A DNA stretch of 52,816 bases from Cymbomonas tetramitiformis (Eukaryota > Chlorophyta > Pyramimonadophyceae > Pyramimonadales > Pyramimonadaceae). Within the stretch, counting starts at the first letter, position 1, and the number at the start of each line of letters is the position of its first letter. Location of the stretch: the NCBI GenBank assembly GCA_001247695.2, contig LGRX02034398.1, positions 1-52,816 on the forward strand, given 5' to 3'. The notes beneath the pieces are model-generated. The model was not told where the DNA came from, ran no database searches, and saw nothing but the letters and a program-made list of their open reading frames with translations. The translations under genes and the position numbers were made by a program. Below are positions 41,154 through 52,816 of the stretch, one piece after another.

Positions 41154-42333
41154 ATTTGGTATCTTGGGCGTGCGAGCGTCTTTTTAGCTGGCTCTCGCTC
41201 GCTTTGCGTGCTTACATGCGCACTTTTGACATTCACCGATTCAGTAAGTGAAATGATCAACTATGATATCAACCATGTGTATGATAATGTAGATACCATC
41301 CAACAAACACATGTGCGTGTTGGATGTCAGTGATGGCGATAGTTATGGTAAACAGGATAAAACCACATGCTGTAGGTTGGGCCTTCCGAGGATTTTGAGA
41401 AAAATTATTCAAAATTTGGGCGGATATTTAACCCCCAAAAAATGTCAAAATTTTCGAAAAGTTTGGGGTCTAGATTCAAAATATGTCAAAATTTCAAAAA
41501 TAAACTGCCATGGGTGGGTCCAGTGGTCGTATTTAAGGTAGAAATATGGAATTTATGGTAGAATTTAAGGTGGAAATATGGAATTTAGGTAGAAAAATGG
41601 AAATTTTTTGAAAAATATAGGGCCCTTTTCAAGGGTTGGCAAAATATTTTGGGGAGGACTAGGAAAATTAAAACCGCCATATGCCCAAGTAAATGATAGG
41701 TTACTGACAAGTTATCACTTAAGTGACTGCACTTAAAGTCGATACACCTATATATATATATCATTGGGGTTTGGTCTATTTGTCATGGGTTTCAATCAGC
41801 AAAACCCAATGTACCAAATATTGACCATACATATATCTTCACATATCAACATGAAAAATGTCAAATTCCATTTCATGTATTTAGGTGAGATATATTACAG
41901 AGGTGTAACAGCTGTATACATCATAGTATACACCTAGTGCTCACACACACTCACTGACTTATATGTCAAAAAGTGGTGAAAATGGGTAAAAATCTCACAC
42001 GTATGATTTCAAAATGAAAATTCGGGTCTGATTTTTTTTGCTGGTCCAATTTTTTACCTATCAATGGTTTATGCCAAAATATTTCAGCACTTGCAACACC
42101 ATGTAACACCCTAAAATCACGTGTAAAAACTAGGGGATGTAACGTACATCTCAAGTATCACGTGGAAAACAGTGACATATTAAATGCAGTTTTGCTTTAA
42201 TTCCTTCAGGAAATATTCATACTGCTTAAATTTGATATAATTAGGTGTTACTGATACCATGTAACACCCTAAGGTCACTGTAGGTGACGAAGGTCACAGT
42301 AACCCTACACACCCTAAAATGCCACTATATAAT

Positions 42334-43375
42334 TGATAGGGATCGCTAAGTAAGCGATATGATAGCACGGCTATTATTGAACGATAACAGCTCGCGCAGC
42401 GTATGTGTGGATATGAGTGCAGTCGCTTCTCCAGAAGTTACTGCTGAAGATCAACGCTTCCTCATATTCGCCAATGTCCCGCACTTCTCAAGTGCTACCA
42501 CAATTGGGTTGTGAACCCGAGGCATTGGGTGAACAATCAGTATCGGCTGATCGAATAAGCCATGTGATACCCGCATGCTTGTTCAATTCATGCTTGAAGC
42601 GAAGATGAGTCTTCTCAGAACACTTCGGTTCTTCAAGACTAATCTTGCTTTGCCATCTCGAAGCCAGTGCCTGGCCTCTCGATGACAGGTGTCACTCAAG
42701 GTGAGTGGATGACAGATAGTATGACTGTTCATGTCACAGTCGACCGTACTGACGACTGTCTGTCACTATGATATGTGACATGACACGACATGACATGACA
42801 TGACATGGTATGACATGTATGACATGTATGACACGTATGACATGTATGACACATATGTCATCGGTCATAACCCTGACAGATCTCCCCTCTTAAAAGAGTT
42901 GTGACCTCACAATAAAGGGTGCATACCTTTGTATATGTCTTTGATGTCTTTGTTGTTGAGATGGTACCAGTCTTCTTACACCGATGAGGCGTCCCTCAAG
43001 GTGTTTTAGGACATTGGGGGGAACTGAGTCCACTTTAAACCCTCACCTTAGGCATTTAGCCTTACAGTTAGGATGTAGCCCCCATGAATTGCGTATCGTA
43101 TTTCAGAGTGACGTTTCAAGGTATCCATGAATTGCGTATCGTATTTCAGACTGACGTTTCAAGGTATCCGAGGTTTACGTTACGGATAGATATTTGCGCT
43201 TGCCGTCGACGCCTTTGCGAACGATGATCGACGTTTTAACGAACGATTCTCGGCCTTATATAGTGCATAGAATTGCATCTTATATAGTGCACCCAACCCT
43301 TCTTCCCTTCCTGAAGCTACTATGGAGGTTCACAGGCGGCATGGGGAGCCCGATTTTTGGGGCTTGTTTTAATGC
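42334..43375 (-). mobile_element. LTR A with 3' internal end, inverted copy
   Basis: The LTR 42334-42878 (545 bp; TGTCAGGG to CCCTATCA on the minus strand) is preceded by the purine tract AAGAGGGGAGA. The internal part 42879-43375 matches 7071-7362 plus 8541-8678, without the insertion present there. It has an extra 40-bp tandem duplication at 43085-43165 (GAATTGCGTATCGTATTTCAG). Confidence 0.65.
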
Positions 43376-43595
43376 AAACGGAGTGGCCCTGCTTAACGAG
43401 AATGGATTTATAATCCTGCACCCGGTCTGCTCAACTCCTCAATATTTGGTCCGGTACGCGCGCTTTGACGAACATTTCATAGAGTGGATTCGACAACGTA
43501 CTAATATGAAATTCGTTTTATATGGTTCCACCTTCTTCCCCCCTCAAGGAAGTGTGAACACACAGGCAGTTGTCAAGTGTCTTAATACCTCATAA
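43194..43595 (+). CDS. Small ORF of unknown function
   Basis: 133 codons in the centre of the inverted repeat. The last 70 residues (FNANGVALLNENGFIIL...FDEHFIEWIRQRTN) have protein-like composition, while the first 50 overlap LTR-element sequence in antisense. It may be the tail of a captured exon. No family recognised and no splice partner found. Confidence 0.25.
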   Translation: MRLPSTPLRTMIDVLTNDSRPYIVHRIASYIVHPTLLPFLKLLWRFTGGMGSPIFGACFNANGVALLNENGFIILHPVCSTPQYLVRYARFDEHFIEWIRQRTNMKFVLYGSTFFPPQGSVNTQAVVKCLNTS

Positions 43596-45002
43596 TGTAG
43601 CATGCAGTCCTTATAGGAAGCAGCTTATACAGTTTTAGGGTTGCTGCCCTACAGTCCTTGGGTTTTGGGTTGTTGCCCAAAATATTGTCATAATTGTGCT
43701 GATTTCAGCATGACATAAATGCCAAACACAGAGTGTTTTGCTATTATACAGCGGCATTTCAGGGTGTATAGTGTTACAGTGACCCTTATCACCCAAAGTG
43801 ACATTAGGGTGCTACTTGGTATCAGTAACACTAAATTATGTCAAATTAAAGCAGTATGAACATGTTTTGAAGAAATTGAAGCAAAACTGCATTTAATATA
43901 TCACTGTATATCACGTGGTATTTAGGAGATATGTTACACCCCTATAACTGTACACGTGATTTTCAGGGTGTTACAGGGTGTTACAAGTGCTGTACTATTT
44001 TGGGCATATTTTTCAATAGCTGAATAAATGGAGTAACGAAAAAAATGAAACCCAAATTTTCATTTTGAAATCATACGTGTGAGTTTTTCACGTATTTAGT
44101 TACAGCAACTATGTACACCCCTAGGTGTTACACACAAGATAGTTAGGGTGTTACATGATATATGACTGTGCACATAATGTTTTTCTGATACCTTAATAGG
44201 TATAAAATGATAATCCGTGAAAAAATGGAGTCCGAATTTCAATTTTGAAATCTCCCGCAATGGGATTTTACCCATTTTCACCATTTCTGGCCACTTATAT
44301 ATATACTACAGTACATATATATCAGTGGTTGTGTAATGTGCAACTTACAGAACTCATGTAACTTATCTCACTTTTGCACATGATATTTTTCATGGCTTTT
44401 TAGTGAAGATATCTGATGGTCAACATGTGTGGTTGCACACACATATGGGTTTTGCTGATTTAAACCCATGGAAAGTGGACCAAGATATATATATTAGGTG
44501 TATCAACTTTAAGTGTGATCACTTAAGTGATAACTTGTCAGTAACCTATTATCTACTAACTGAAAGAGTATCAAATGATATCTTCAGATTCCAAGTAGAT
44601 CTGGACAAAGCTTGATAAATAAATCTAAGCAGTGTCACACACACATATGTGTGTGTGTGTGTGTGTGTTGTCCACAACAACCTCTATCAGATGTCAATAT
44701 AATTACTGATCTGAAAGAGTTACATGCAATTGAACTGATCAATACTGTATCAATTGTCAGAATGCAATGTAGAAGTTGTTGTTGCTCCAGCAATAGTGAG
44801 TGGGACGAATGAACAGTGCTCAACAGCGACCAGCTGTTATTTGAGCACTGTATACTGCCTTCGGGTCTGGAGATATCTCCATCCAGCCCTTCAGCAGGTT
44901 GTGTGATCCTGTCCCATATCTATCGCCATCACTTGACATCCAACACGCACATGTGTTTGTTGGATGGTATCTATGTATAATGTATTGATATAATACTTGA
45001 TT

Positions 45003-45083
45003 ATTACACTTAGGAGTCAGTGTAATTTCAATGTACATAATGATACCAGTGACTTGATCATTACACTTAGGAGTCAGTGTAAT
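45003..45083. repeat. 57-bp direct repeat of a 24-bp hairpin
   Basis: ATTACACTTAGGAGTCAGTG followed by TAAT occurs at 45003 and 45060. Each copy has ATTACACT/AGTGTAAT arms, so the array can fold into two stems. No ORF. Confidence 0.55.
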
Positions 45084-45099
45084 GTCATTATACACAATG

Positions 45100-46607
45100 A
45101 TGTCAGTGATTGTAACAATACATATGTCACTACATAGGTACTTCCTGATTGAGTACACTATGTGTGTGTGTGTGTATAGGTATTTACTGATTTAATACAC
45201 TATACCAAATTGATCTATCACATAAGATGATCTGTATACCAATAACAGCATGCATCTAACATGATGTATATCAACTCGGTTAGTAAATGTAATCCTGCAT
45301 ATCTCATCTGCAGTGATGAGTTGCTTGGGTATATTTCACACATGGTTCCGGTGAGCATTCCTTTCAGTGATCCACAATAGAACAATATACCCATCCCAAA
45401 TCCTGCGTCAGGGTATATTGAGCTAATTATTGTGTTAAGACCATGAAGAGGCACCTTACACCAAGTGGGTTTGTTTATAGTTTAATCATGCACAGCAGGT
45501 ATGCTATGTGATTTATTTTGCAACATCTGATGCACTTGTTATATGTGAGTATACATGCCAGCTGCTATCGTGATCAAGCTGGCTGCATATGTGTATGCAT
45601 ATGTCAATGTATAATACAGTGGAATCAGACTGCATGATATAGTTGCATGGTATAATAATGCTTGGAACAACTTGCTGCATGCACTTGGTATATACTGAAT
45701 GAATAGTATATACTGCAAGTGTGTGTGTGTGATAAGTGCTGAACACACATATGATTGCACACACATGTGATATTTGCTGCACACACTATGATATTTGCTG
45801 TACACACATATATGATTGCACAGCATCCACTTCATCTGATGTCATACTATGTGTGTGTGTGTGGTATAGTTACACACACAGCATATAGTTTACACACACA
45901 TGACTGCAAACTTGTATGTAAATCTGCCAGTGAATAAGCATCATCTTTTATGTGCGAGCATCACAGGTATTGTATAGCATGCTGCAAATATATATACCAT
46001 CATCGCGCGTCATCTGATCATGATGATTCTAGCAGGTGTATACATATCCTGTCAAGGTAAATCATCATGCGCGCGTAGACGAATGATTTTTGCAACCATT
46101 TGAAATGACGATATTTTGATGCGTACACTGCACTGAAAATTAGTGCGAGTAGCGATTATCAAAATCGCTGATGTGCGCGCTGCGAATGGTGAACATATCT
46201 CGTCGCAGGTATGTACGGCATATGATACGAATGCCATTTCGCTTACGGAACATATACTGATGACGATTTGTTCATCTGCGCGTCAGTTTGTCACATCTCG
46301 TACAATCTTGCGAATGATAGCAGCGCATATGTGCGATTTGCATGCTGTATGCACACCTTGTCGCGCTGTTATCTCTGACGGTGATATGCGAGCGTATGTG
46401 TTACGATGGTATCTTCCGCGCACTCCGTTCGCTGTTTATTCCGCAGCGGTTGATATTACGCGAGATATGTCTTGTATGTGCGTTCACTGTCGCAGTCTGT
46501 ATATGCGCGATCCGCGAACCTGTTGCACACACAAACATACAATATCTCTACTGCTGCACTCACACTTGATATGTCCTCGTTCGTCGCCTTGACGATTAGA
46601 ATACCAA
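45100..46607. other. Low-complexity intergenic with (GT)n tracts, no confident gene
   Basis: Many CACACA/TGTGTG and CATATG words. One 149-codon ORF (46143-46592, plus) has several Cys and His residues but no recognised motif; it ends 16 bp before the LTR A fragment and is left uncalled. Confidence 0.4.
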
Positions 46608-46881
46608 TGATAGGGATCGCTAAGTAAGCGATATGATAGCACGGCTATTATTGAACGATAACAGCTCGCGCAGCGTATGTGTGGATATGAGTGCAGTCGC
46701 TTCTCCAGAAGTTACTGCTGAAGCTCAACGCTTCCTCATATACGCCAATGCCCCGCACTTCTCAAGTGCTACCACAATTGGGTTGTGAACCCGAGGCATT
46801 GGGTGAACAATCAGTATCGGCTGATCGAATAAGCCATGTGATACCCGCATGCTTGTTCAATTCATGCTTGAAGCGAAGATG
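46608..46881 (-). repeat. Partial LTR A
   Basis: 274 bp matching 42334-42607 with a handful of differences (for example AGATCAACG against AGCTCAACG). Similarity ends abruptly at CGAAGATG. It is then followed by unrelated sequence up to the next LTR at 46980. Confidence 0.75.
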
Positions 46882-46979
46882 TGCTAGGACAACATACTGT
46901 GTCATGCGCGGATGACTCAGCGGTGTCATACATGCTAGTAGTGCCATACGCGCCTTATGATATTAGCGCCCGAGACCCC

Positions 46980-47402
46980 TGTTGAGGAAGAGACCCCCCC
47001 TTAGTGGGAGTACACAGTACTAGTGTACGGTGTAATAAGGTGTCATAGTGAAGCACTGACACCTCATACTGCATGATCCTGTAGTAGAAGCATCTGATAG
47101 GTTAATGAGACTTGGCCATGCTGACTAGGATTAACTCAGGGAGTTGAGTGAATAAGTAATGGCCAAGGCCAAAGAAACAGTTGAGTTTCCAAGAGTAAAT
47201 ACAGCCGACATGGCAAAAGATGTAATCCTAATTCTTATATGCAAGTAATATGCATTGAGTCTGGACATAGATCCTAAGAACCAGCATAGTTTGGTTAGCA
47301 TTAAATAAGATATAGAGCATAATATAGAACCTTGCACTATATCTTATCCACAAGTAGTTTCACAGTGACTGTTAAGTAGAGGGTTTAGTACTGCCTCCTA
47401 CA
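46980..47402 (+). repeat. Copia-type LTR (423 bp) with primer-binding site
   Basis: Begins TGTTGAGGAAGAGACC, ends CTCCTACA; spacer AAA, then TGGTATCAGTGTG (47406), matching the initiator tRNA-Met PBS over nine bases. This makes it a 5' LTR opening an element to the right. No second copy is in the window. Confidence 0.6.
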
Positions 47403-48719
47403 AAATGGTATCAGTGTGCTACGCGCCACCACCACCACCACCGCTTCCACAAAATTTTTTTACTTCCAACTTATGAATTTTCCGACGACTCTATACCGTG
47501 ACTTCAGCTTCAATATTATTTGAGATCTGCCAAGTGTGTGTTACGCTCACCCGGGGCCTTCCCTGACGCGACTTCAGTTACGGCTTTTATTGGCTCGCAG
47601 GCTGTGACACCCACGAAAATAAAAAATTTCTGCTTTGAGATTGTGACTTTTCCGCCAGATTTACGTGTGCCTCAGTTTTTCGGATGGAATTTGGGCTCTC
47701 GAGTTACTGGCGCGTTACATAACTTTGAGTCAGCACTGGCCAGGCCAGTAACGTCGTTTGCGACTTCCTTCAGCGAGATGGCTTGTGGCGCTGTCGAGGA
47801 TTCTTCTTCGAATTACTTGTGGAGACGTATTCTTTCTTCGCGGGTTACTTCATGATGATTTCTTCGTGCGACTGCGCGTGCTTTGCGGTCTTGGCTGTTG
47901 TGAGTGCCTAGTGCGCACGCAGTTCTTCACTCGAGTGTTCGCTGTGGCGTTTGTTCCTCAGCAACAAAGATTCTTAGAATTGTCAGATGCAGCGTATACC
48001 TTCTTCGCGCTGTGATCTGTGATGGTAAATTTCGGCTCGCCATGGAAGGGGTCCTACTGTGGCACAGTGTGCCACAAATAAAGTAGTTCAGAGCTATCTT
48101 TCGTCTTGCGTTCGCTCTGCGCCTGGGACTCGCAAATTACCTTTGCAAATTATGGCAATTTTTGCGGGTGCTGCTTAAGTTCGGGTTTGAAGATGGTCGA
48201 AATTCTACTTCTGGCTGCTGGCCCTTGTGTTCGCACTCTGGCGCGCTGGTCGACTCAGCGCTTTTCTTACTCGCTAGCAGTTTTGCGCCGTTAATTCCTC
48301 TCGGAGGTTGTGCCAATTGGTCAGCGTTTTCCGCGAGATCTTCGTCTGCTCTCTACTCTGCGGTTGGAATGAGTACGCAAGCGTTCTTCTTTGGCTCGTT
48401 TGGCTGGGAATTAGCGTGATGAGGCTTCAAATTGGCGCTATTCAGCTTGCGTGCGTGTTCTTCGTCGGAGGTCTTTGCGGCTGCGTGGGATTACACAAAT
48501 TTATGCTGTAGAATTCGAAAATGTTCTTCATTTTGGCAAATGCAGCTTGCTCGCGTTGCCCTTAGCGCTACAACGCTCCAGCGTTCTTAACAGTGGCTAA
48601 CCCTAAGTGGAGTCGCGCTGTGACGTTGCTTTGCCTTCTGTGGCCTCATCGTTGACCGGAATTGCTAGAGTTGTTTTCGTCTCGGATCTTCGAGTGTGTT
48701 GGAAGGCTTTTGCTGAGAT
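47403..48719 (+). other. Putative LTR-element leader, no confident gene
   Basis: T-rich DNA with repeated TTCTTC/GCGTTCTT words and short overlapping ORFs in all three plus frames; none has recognisable motifs. By position it follows the PBS and precedes the low-complexity basic ORFs. Confidence 0.35.
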
Positions 48720-50438
48720 TTGGTGGCGGCAGTTGGTTATCTGCTGTTGGACCTCGTCTTCTCTCTCATACTTTTATCACTTGCGGCGGAAGCTAGCAAA
48801 TCTTCCTCGGTTGATTTGTGTGTTTCTCCACCTACGTTTGGCGCTCCTGGGTTGGCGGGATTGCACTTGCGGCTTGAGCTTGGAGCTCTTCGCTTGTGCT
48901 CGCTTGGCAGCTCCGGCGGCATGGCGCTCCCAGATCCTGGCATGACAGCGGGGGGGGAGGAGCTGCGAGATACAGTGCTGGATGCCAGGAATAGGTCTTT
49001 TGTGTTTGCGCGAGACGTCCACGAGGCGCAGCAAAGTGCACCACAGGCGGCGGTGCGGCTCGGTGCGTCCGCGGCGGCGCTGCATAGTGCGCCACCAGCG
49101 GCGGCGCGGCACTTGGCGCTTCCAGCGGCGGCGCGTCACAGTGCGCCACCAGCGGCGGCGCGGCACTACTATGGCCAAGGCCAAGCACTGGGAGTCAGCT
49201 CGCGACCTCCGACAACACAGTGGGAAGCAGAGACGGAGGCGGCACGCGGCTTGCGGCATCCCAAAGCATGGCTCACGACAGCGGGTACGGCTAGCGCGCG
49301 GTGCAGAGCTTGCGTCGAGTGGGTCGCTAAGGCGAGCCCCGCCAGCTACTGCCGCGGGGCCGGCGGCGGATAGCTCGCGACACCGACAACGAGAGCAGTT
49401 ATCGCATAACGCACAGTTAGCAGCACGCATCCCACGCGTGGCCATGCCCCTCGCGCTCAGCACGCGGTGCCCAGCGCTCCGCGTGGATTTGCAAGCCTCG
49501 ACGCTCTGCAAAGACGCGTTGGCACCCAAGGCCGACCACGACATAGCATGGACCTATCTGGACCTCCTGTATGCAGACGGTAGTTGGTGCCCCCAGAGCC
49601 GCAGAAGTACGATGCGCAGCGACCGGCGCATGACGCACTGCTGCTTGCCCCACCAATGCATGGTGTGGAGCGGGCAGCGTGGGGCATGACCTGGACTTAC
49701 GAGGACCTCCTCTATGCGGGCGGTAGTTGGTGCCCCCCGGAGCCACCGAAGCGTGATATGCAGCGACCGGTGCGTAGCGCGTCGCTGCCAGTCCCACCAG
49801 CGCAGGGTTCGGAGCAAGCGACACTAGACACACTGCAGGGTTCGGAACAGGCGGCACTCGACGAGCCGCAACTGGCGAGTAGCGCACAGCTTCCAGCGTC
49901 ATCAGCATATAGTGCAGAGCGGGGCATGACTAAGACGCCGCCCAAAGAATGTGCGCGGCTGCCAACCACCAGAGAGCACGCGCGAACACCGCAGACTCGG
50001 CCGCTGGAGCGCATACGGCCACCTAGTGGCGTCGTTGGGGAGCGGGAAGCGCACCCTTCTCGGCGGGGCGCCAAGAAGCGGAGGCATATGCAGCGATCGC
50101 GGGAGGCGAGTAGGAAGCGTGGTGCCCGGGGCATGCGAGGCTCAGCACCTACGAGGCGAGGTAATCGTGGGGGTTCACATAGCATCCGAGGCGGGAGATC
50201 AGGAGGTCGCATCGTGGTGTTCAAGCCGAACGAGGGCGCCTGCGAGGCATATCGAGTGGGCATCACGAGTGCCTGCGCCCTTCCCTTGGATCCGAAAGAA
50301 AGCGTCCAGGCGTGGACCGCTTTTCTTTGGGGGGGGGAAGAGAGCGCGCCGCGGGTGGCACACGATGACCACCGCGAGCGCGCCGAGCGCACCGCCACGA
50401 GGCAGCCGGATAGATGGCCGCTGTCTCGGGCCGCGTGA
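48720..50438 (+). pseudogene. Low-complexity, basic, gag-like ORF with frameshifts
   Basis: Open pieces are 48720-49373, 48982-49689 and 49584-50438 in different frames. A 142-bp duplication (49561 and 49703) encodes DLLYA[DG]GSWCP twice; the first copy has C5 and the second C6 after TTGGTG, and this C-run explains the frame switch. Earlier, 49060-49170 is a GCG/CCACCAGCGG minisatellite. The C-terminal 90 residues before 50300 are Arg/Gly-rich (KKRRHMQRSR, RGNRGG), suiting nucleic-acid binding. The last 45 codons are satellite sequence. Position after an LTR and PBS suggests gag; no domain confirms it. Confidence 0.35.
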
Positions 50439-52816
50439 CGCGCAGCTGCCCCACCAGGCACGCCATACTCATGGTGCCTAGGGGTGGCGCGCAGCGTGTG
50501 CACGGCGACCGGGCGCCATCGAGGCTCTTCGGAGAGGAGATGAGCGGGCCTGGGAGCGTCACACCGCACACGCGTGCCCCGGCGACGAGCGCGGAGCGCA
50601 GCACCCACGTGAGGGTCGCTGCTGAGGCCTGTGTGGCCGACGCTCCGGGCGAGATGGCGCCCAGCGATGGGACGCCTCGCCACACGCAGACAAGGGGCGC
50701 CGCCCTTGTGCTCGTGTCGCTACAGGGTGAGCACGAGAGGTGCTCGCCCGCGCCCTTCCCCACGGCGCCAGGAGAAAGCGTCCAGGCGTGGACCGCTTTT
50801 CTTTTGGGGGGGAAGAGAGCGCGCCGCGGGTGGCACACGATGACCACCGCGAGCGCGCCGAGCGCACCGCCACGAGGCAGCCGGATAGATGGCCGCTGTC
50901 TCGGGCCGCGTGACGCGCAGCTGCCCCACCAGGCACGCCATACTCATGGTGCCTAGGGGTGGCGCGCAGCGTGTGCACGGCGACCGGGCGCCATCGAGGC
51001 TCTTCGGAGAGGAGATGAGCGGGCCTGGGAGCGTCACACCGCACACGCGTGCCCCGGCGACGAGCGCGGAGCGCAGCACCCACGTGAGGGTCGCTGCTGA
51101 GGCCTGTGTGGCCGACGCTCCGGGCGAGATGGCGCCCAGCGATGGGACGCCTCGCCACACGCAGACAAGGGGCGCCGCCCTTGTGCTCGTGTCGCTACAG
51201 GGTGAGCACGAGAGGTGCTCGCCCGCGCCCTTCCCCACGGCGCCATGAGAAAGCGTCCAGGCGTGGACCGCTTTTCTTTTGGGGGGGAAGAGAGCGCGCC
51301 GCGGGTGGCACACGATGACCACCGCGAGCGCGCCGAGCGCACCGCCACGAGGCAGCCGGATAGATGGCCGCTGTCTCGGGCCGCGTGACGCGCAGCTGCC
51401 CCACCAGGCACGCCATACTCATGGTGCCTAGGGGTGGCGCGCAGCGTGTGCACGGCGACCGGGCGCCATCGAGGCTCTTCGGAGAGGAGATGAGCGGGCC
51501 TGGGAGCGTCACACCGCACACGCGTGCCCCGGCGACGAGCGCGGAGCGCAGCACCCACGTGAGGGTCGCTGCTGAGGCCTGTGTGGCCGACGCTCCGGGC
51601 GAGATGGCGCCCAGCGATGGGACGCTTCGCCACACGCAGACAAGGGGCGCCGCCCTTGTGCTCGTGTCGCTACAGGGTGAGCACGAGAGGTGCTCGCCCG
51701 CGCCCTTCCCCACGGCGCCAGAGAAAGCGTCCAGGCGTGGACCGCTTTTCTTTTGGGGGGGAAGAGAGCGCGCCGCGGGTGGCACACGATGACCACCGCG
51801 AGCGCGCCGAGCGCACCGCCACGAGGCAGCCGGATAGATGGCCGCTGTCTCGGGCCGCGTGACGCGCAGCTGCCCCACCAGGCACGCCATACTCATGGTG
51901 CCTAGGGGTGGCGCGCAGCGTGTGCACGGCGACCGGGCGCCATCGAGGCTCTTCGGAGAGGAGATGAGCGGGCCTGGGAGCGTCACACCGCACACGCGTG
52001 CCCCGGCGACGAGCGAGGATCTCAGCACCCACGTGAGGGTCGCTGCTGAGGCCTGTGTGGCCGACGCTCCGGGCGAGATGGCGCCCAGCGATGGGACGCC
52101 TCTCCACACGCAGACAAGGGACGCCGCCCTTGTGCTCGTGTCGCTACAGGGTGAGCACGAGAGGTGCTCGCCCGCGCCCTTCCCCACGGCGCCAGGAGAA
52201 AGCGTCCAGGCGTGGACCGCTTTTCTTTTGGGGGGAAAGAGAGCGCGCCGCGGGTGGCACACGATGACCACCGCGAGCGCGCCGAGCGCACCGCCACGAG
52301 GCAGCCGGATAGATGGCCGCTGTCTCGGGCCGCGTGACGTGCAGCTGCCCCACCAGGCACGCCATACTCATGGTGCCTAGGGGTGGCGCGCAGCGTGTGC
52401 ACGGCAACCGGGCGCCATCGAGGCTCTTCGGAGAGGAGATGAGCAGGCCTGGGAGGGTCACACCGCACACGCGTGCCCCGGCGACGAGCGCGGAGCGCAG
52501 CACCCACGTGAGGGTCGCTGCTGAGGCCCGTGTGGCCGACGCTCCGGGCGAGATGGCGCCCAGCGATGGGACGCCTCGCCACACGCAGACAAGGGGCGCC
52601 GCCCTTGTGCTTGTGTCGCTACAGGGTGAGCACGAGAGGTGCTCGCCCGCGCCCTTCCCCACGGCGCCAGGAGAAAGCGTCCAGGCGTGGACCGCTTTTC
52701 TTTTGGGGGGGAAGAGAGCGCGCCGCGGGTGGCACACGATGACCACCGCGAGCGCGCCGAGCGCACCGCCACGAGGCAGCCGGATAGATGGCCGTTGTCT
52801 CGGGCCGCGTGACGCG
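50280..52816. repeat. About 475-bp GC-rich satellite, more than five copies
   Basis: The anchor GTCCAGGCGTGGACCGC occurs at 50304, 50780, 51255, 51729, 52204 and 52679, spacings 476, 475, 474, 475, 475. Copies are near-identical; differences include a variable run of 6-9 G, small indels at the CGCCA[GT]GAGA junction and occasional substitutions. The array runs off the right edge. All ORFs inside (up to 358 codons, minus) shift frame between units and are by-products of GC-rich, stop-poor DNA. Confidence 0.95.

Larger units (their letters stand above)
41287..44980. repeat. Long inverted repeat (foldback-like), arms about 1.05 and 1.25 kb
   Basis: 41287-42333 and 43727-44980 are inverted relatives. 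The outer match includes GATACCATCCAACAAACAC with GTGCGTGTTGGATGTCA; the inner match CACCCTAAAATGCCACTATA pairs with 43735-43755. Middle matches include the TTATCACTTAAGTG and CACACGTATGATTTCAAAATG blocks. Each arm has private indels, for example a (TG)n run at 44640-44670. The centre is occupied by LTR A fragment 42334-43375 and unique DNA. No transposase was recognised. Confidence 0.6.

Noticed and set aside
7071..43375. A giant 36-kb transposon bounded by inverted repeats
   Set aside because: The repeats are LTR fragments with purine tracts and 3' internal ends; the interval contains ordinary intron-bearing host genes and unrelated elements.
48720..49544. Minus-strand Arg/Ser-rich ORF (255 codons)
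   Set aside because: Composition mirrors the GCG/CCA minisatellite on the other strand; no motif.
50280..52816. Protein-coding genes of up to 358 codons in the satellite
   Set aside because: Units are not multiples of three and ORFs end wherever the unit length shifts frame; GC-rich stop-poor repeat.

Overview
This window is nuclear DNA of a eukaryote. Two genes have GT-AG introns whose phases agree at every junction, and LTR, tyrosine-recombinase and DNA transposons are nested in one another. A Ser/Arg-rich, plastid-transit-like N-terminus on one host gene and DIRS/Copia elements point to a photosynthetic protist, most likely a TE-rich green (prasinophyte-type) alga. The species is inference.

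Layout. 1-5 kb: four tightly packed ORFs of alternating strand (acidic protein; DUF7869-like protein with an RNase H-like motif pattern; RING protein; coiled-coil protein), with perfect palindromes in the first divergent promoter. 5.6-7.07 kb: inverted, dead copy of the DUF7869-like gene. 7.07-9.26 kb: 3' end of an LTR element, split by a 1.18 kb DNA transposon (TSD AATAT). 10.1-11.1 kb: TA-flanked TIR element with one Cys-cluster ORF. 12.07-14.78 kb (-): eight-exon PD-(D/E)XK nuclease gene. 15.45-23.89 kb (+): nine-exon spermidine-synthase-like SAM-domain gene, with a 5 kb DIRS/PAT-like retrotransposon inserted antisense in its seventh intron.

25.1-27.8 kb: LTR and remnant of another retroelement. 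28.8-41 kb: decayed Copia element holding two younger insertions: a 3.34 kb gag-only LTR element (TSD CATCC) in gag and a 2.15 kb TIR element (TSD CCCGG) in the RNase H region. 41.3-45 kb: long inverted repeat with a second, oppositely oriented LTR fragment at its centre. 46.6-50.4 kb: LTR fragments, an LTR with primer-binding site, and a frameshifted low-complexity basic ORF. 50.28 kb to the end: about 475-bp GC-rich satellite.

The two host genes are divergent and about 670 bp apart; both look intact. The TE insertions form a relative time series: the Copia element is old (several frameshifts and a nonsense codon), while the gag-only LTRs (one substitution, one 5-bp indel) and the DIRS terminal repeats (identical over 170 bp) look young. 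Exon chains and motif assignments were made by eye and have not been checked by alignment or transcripts.
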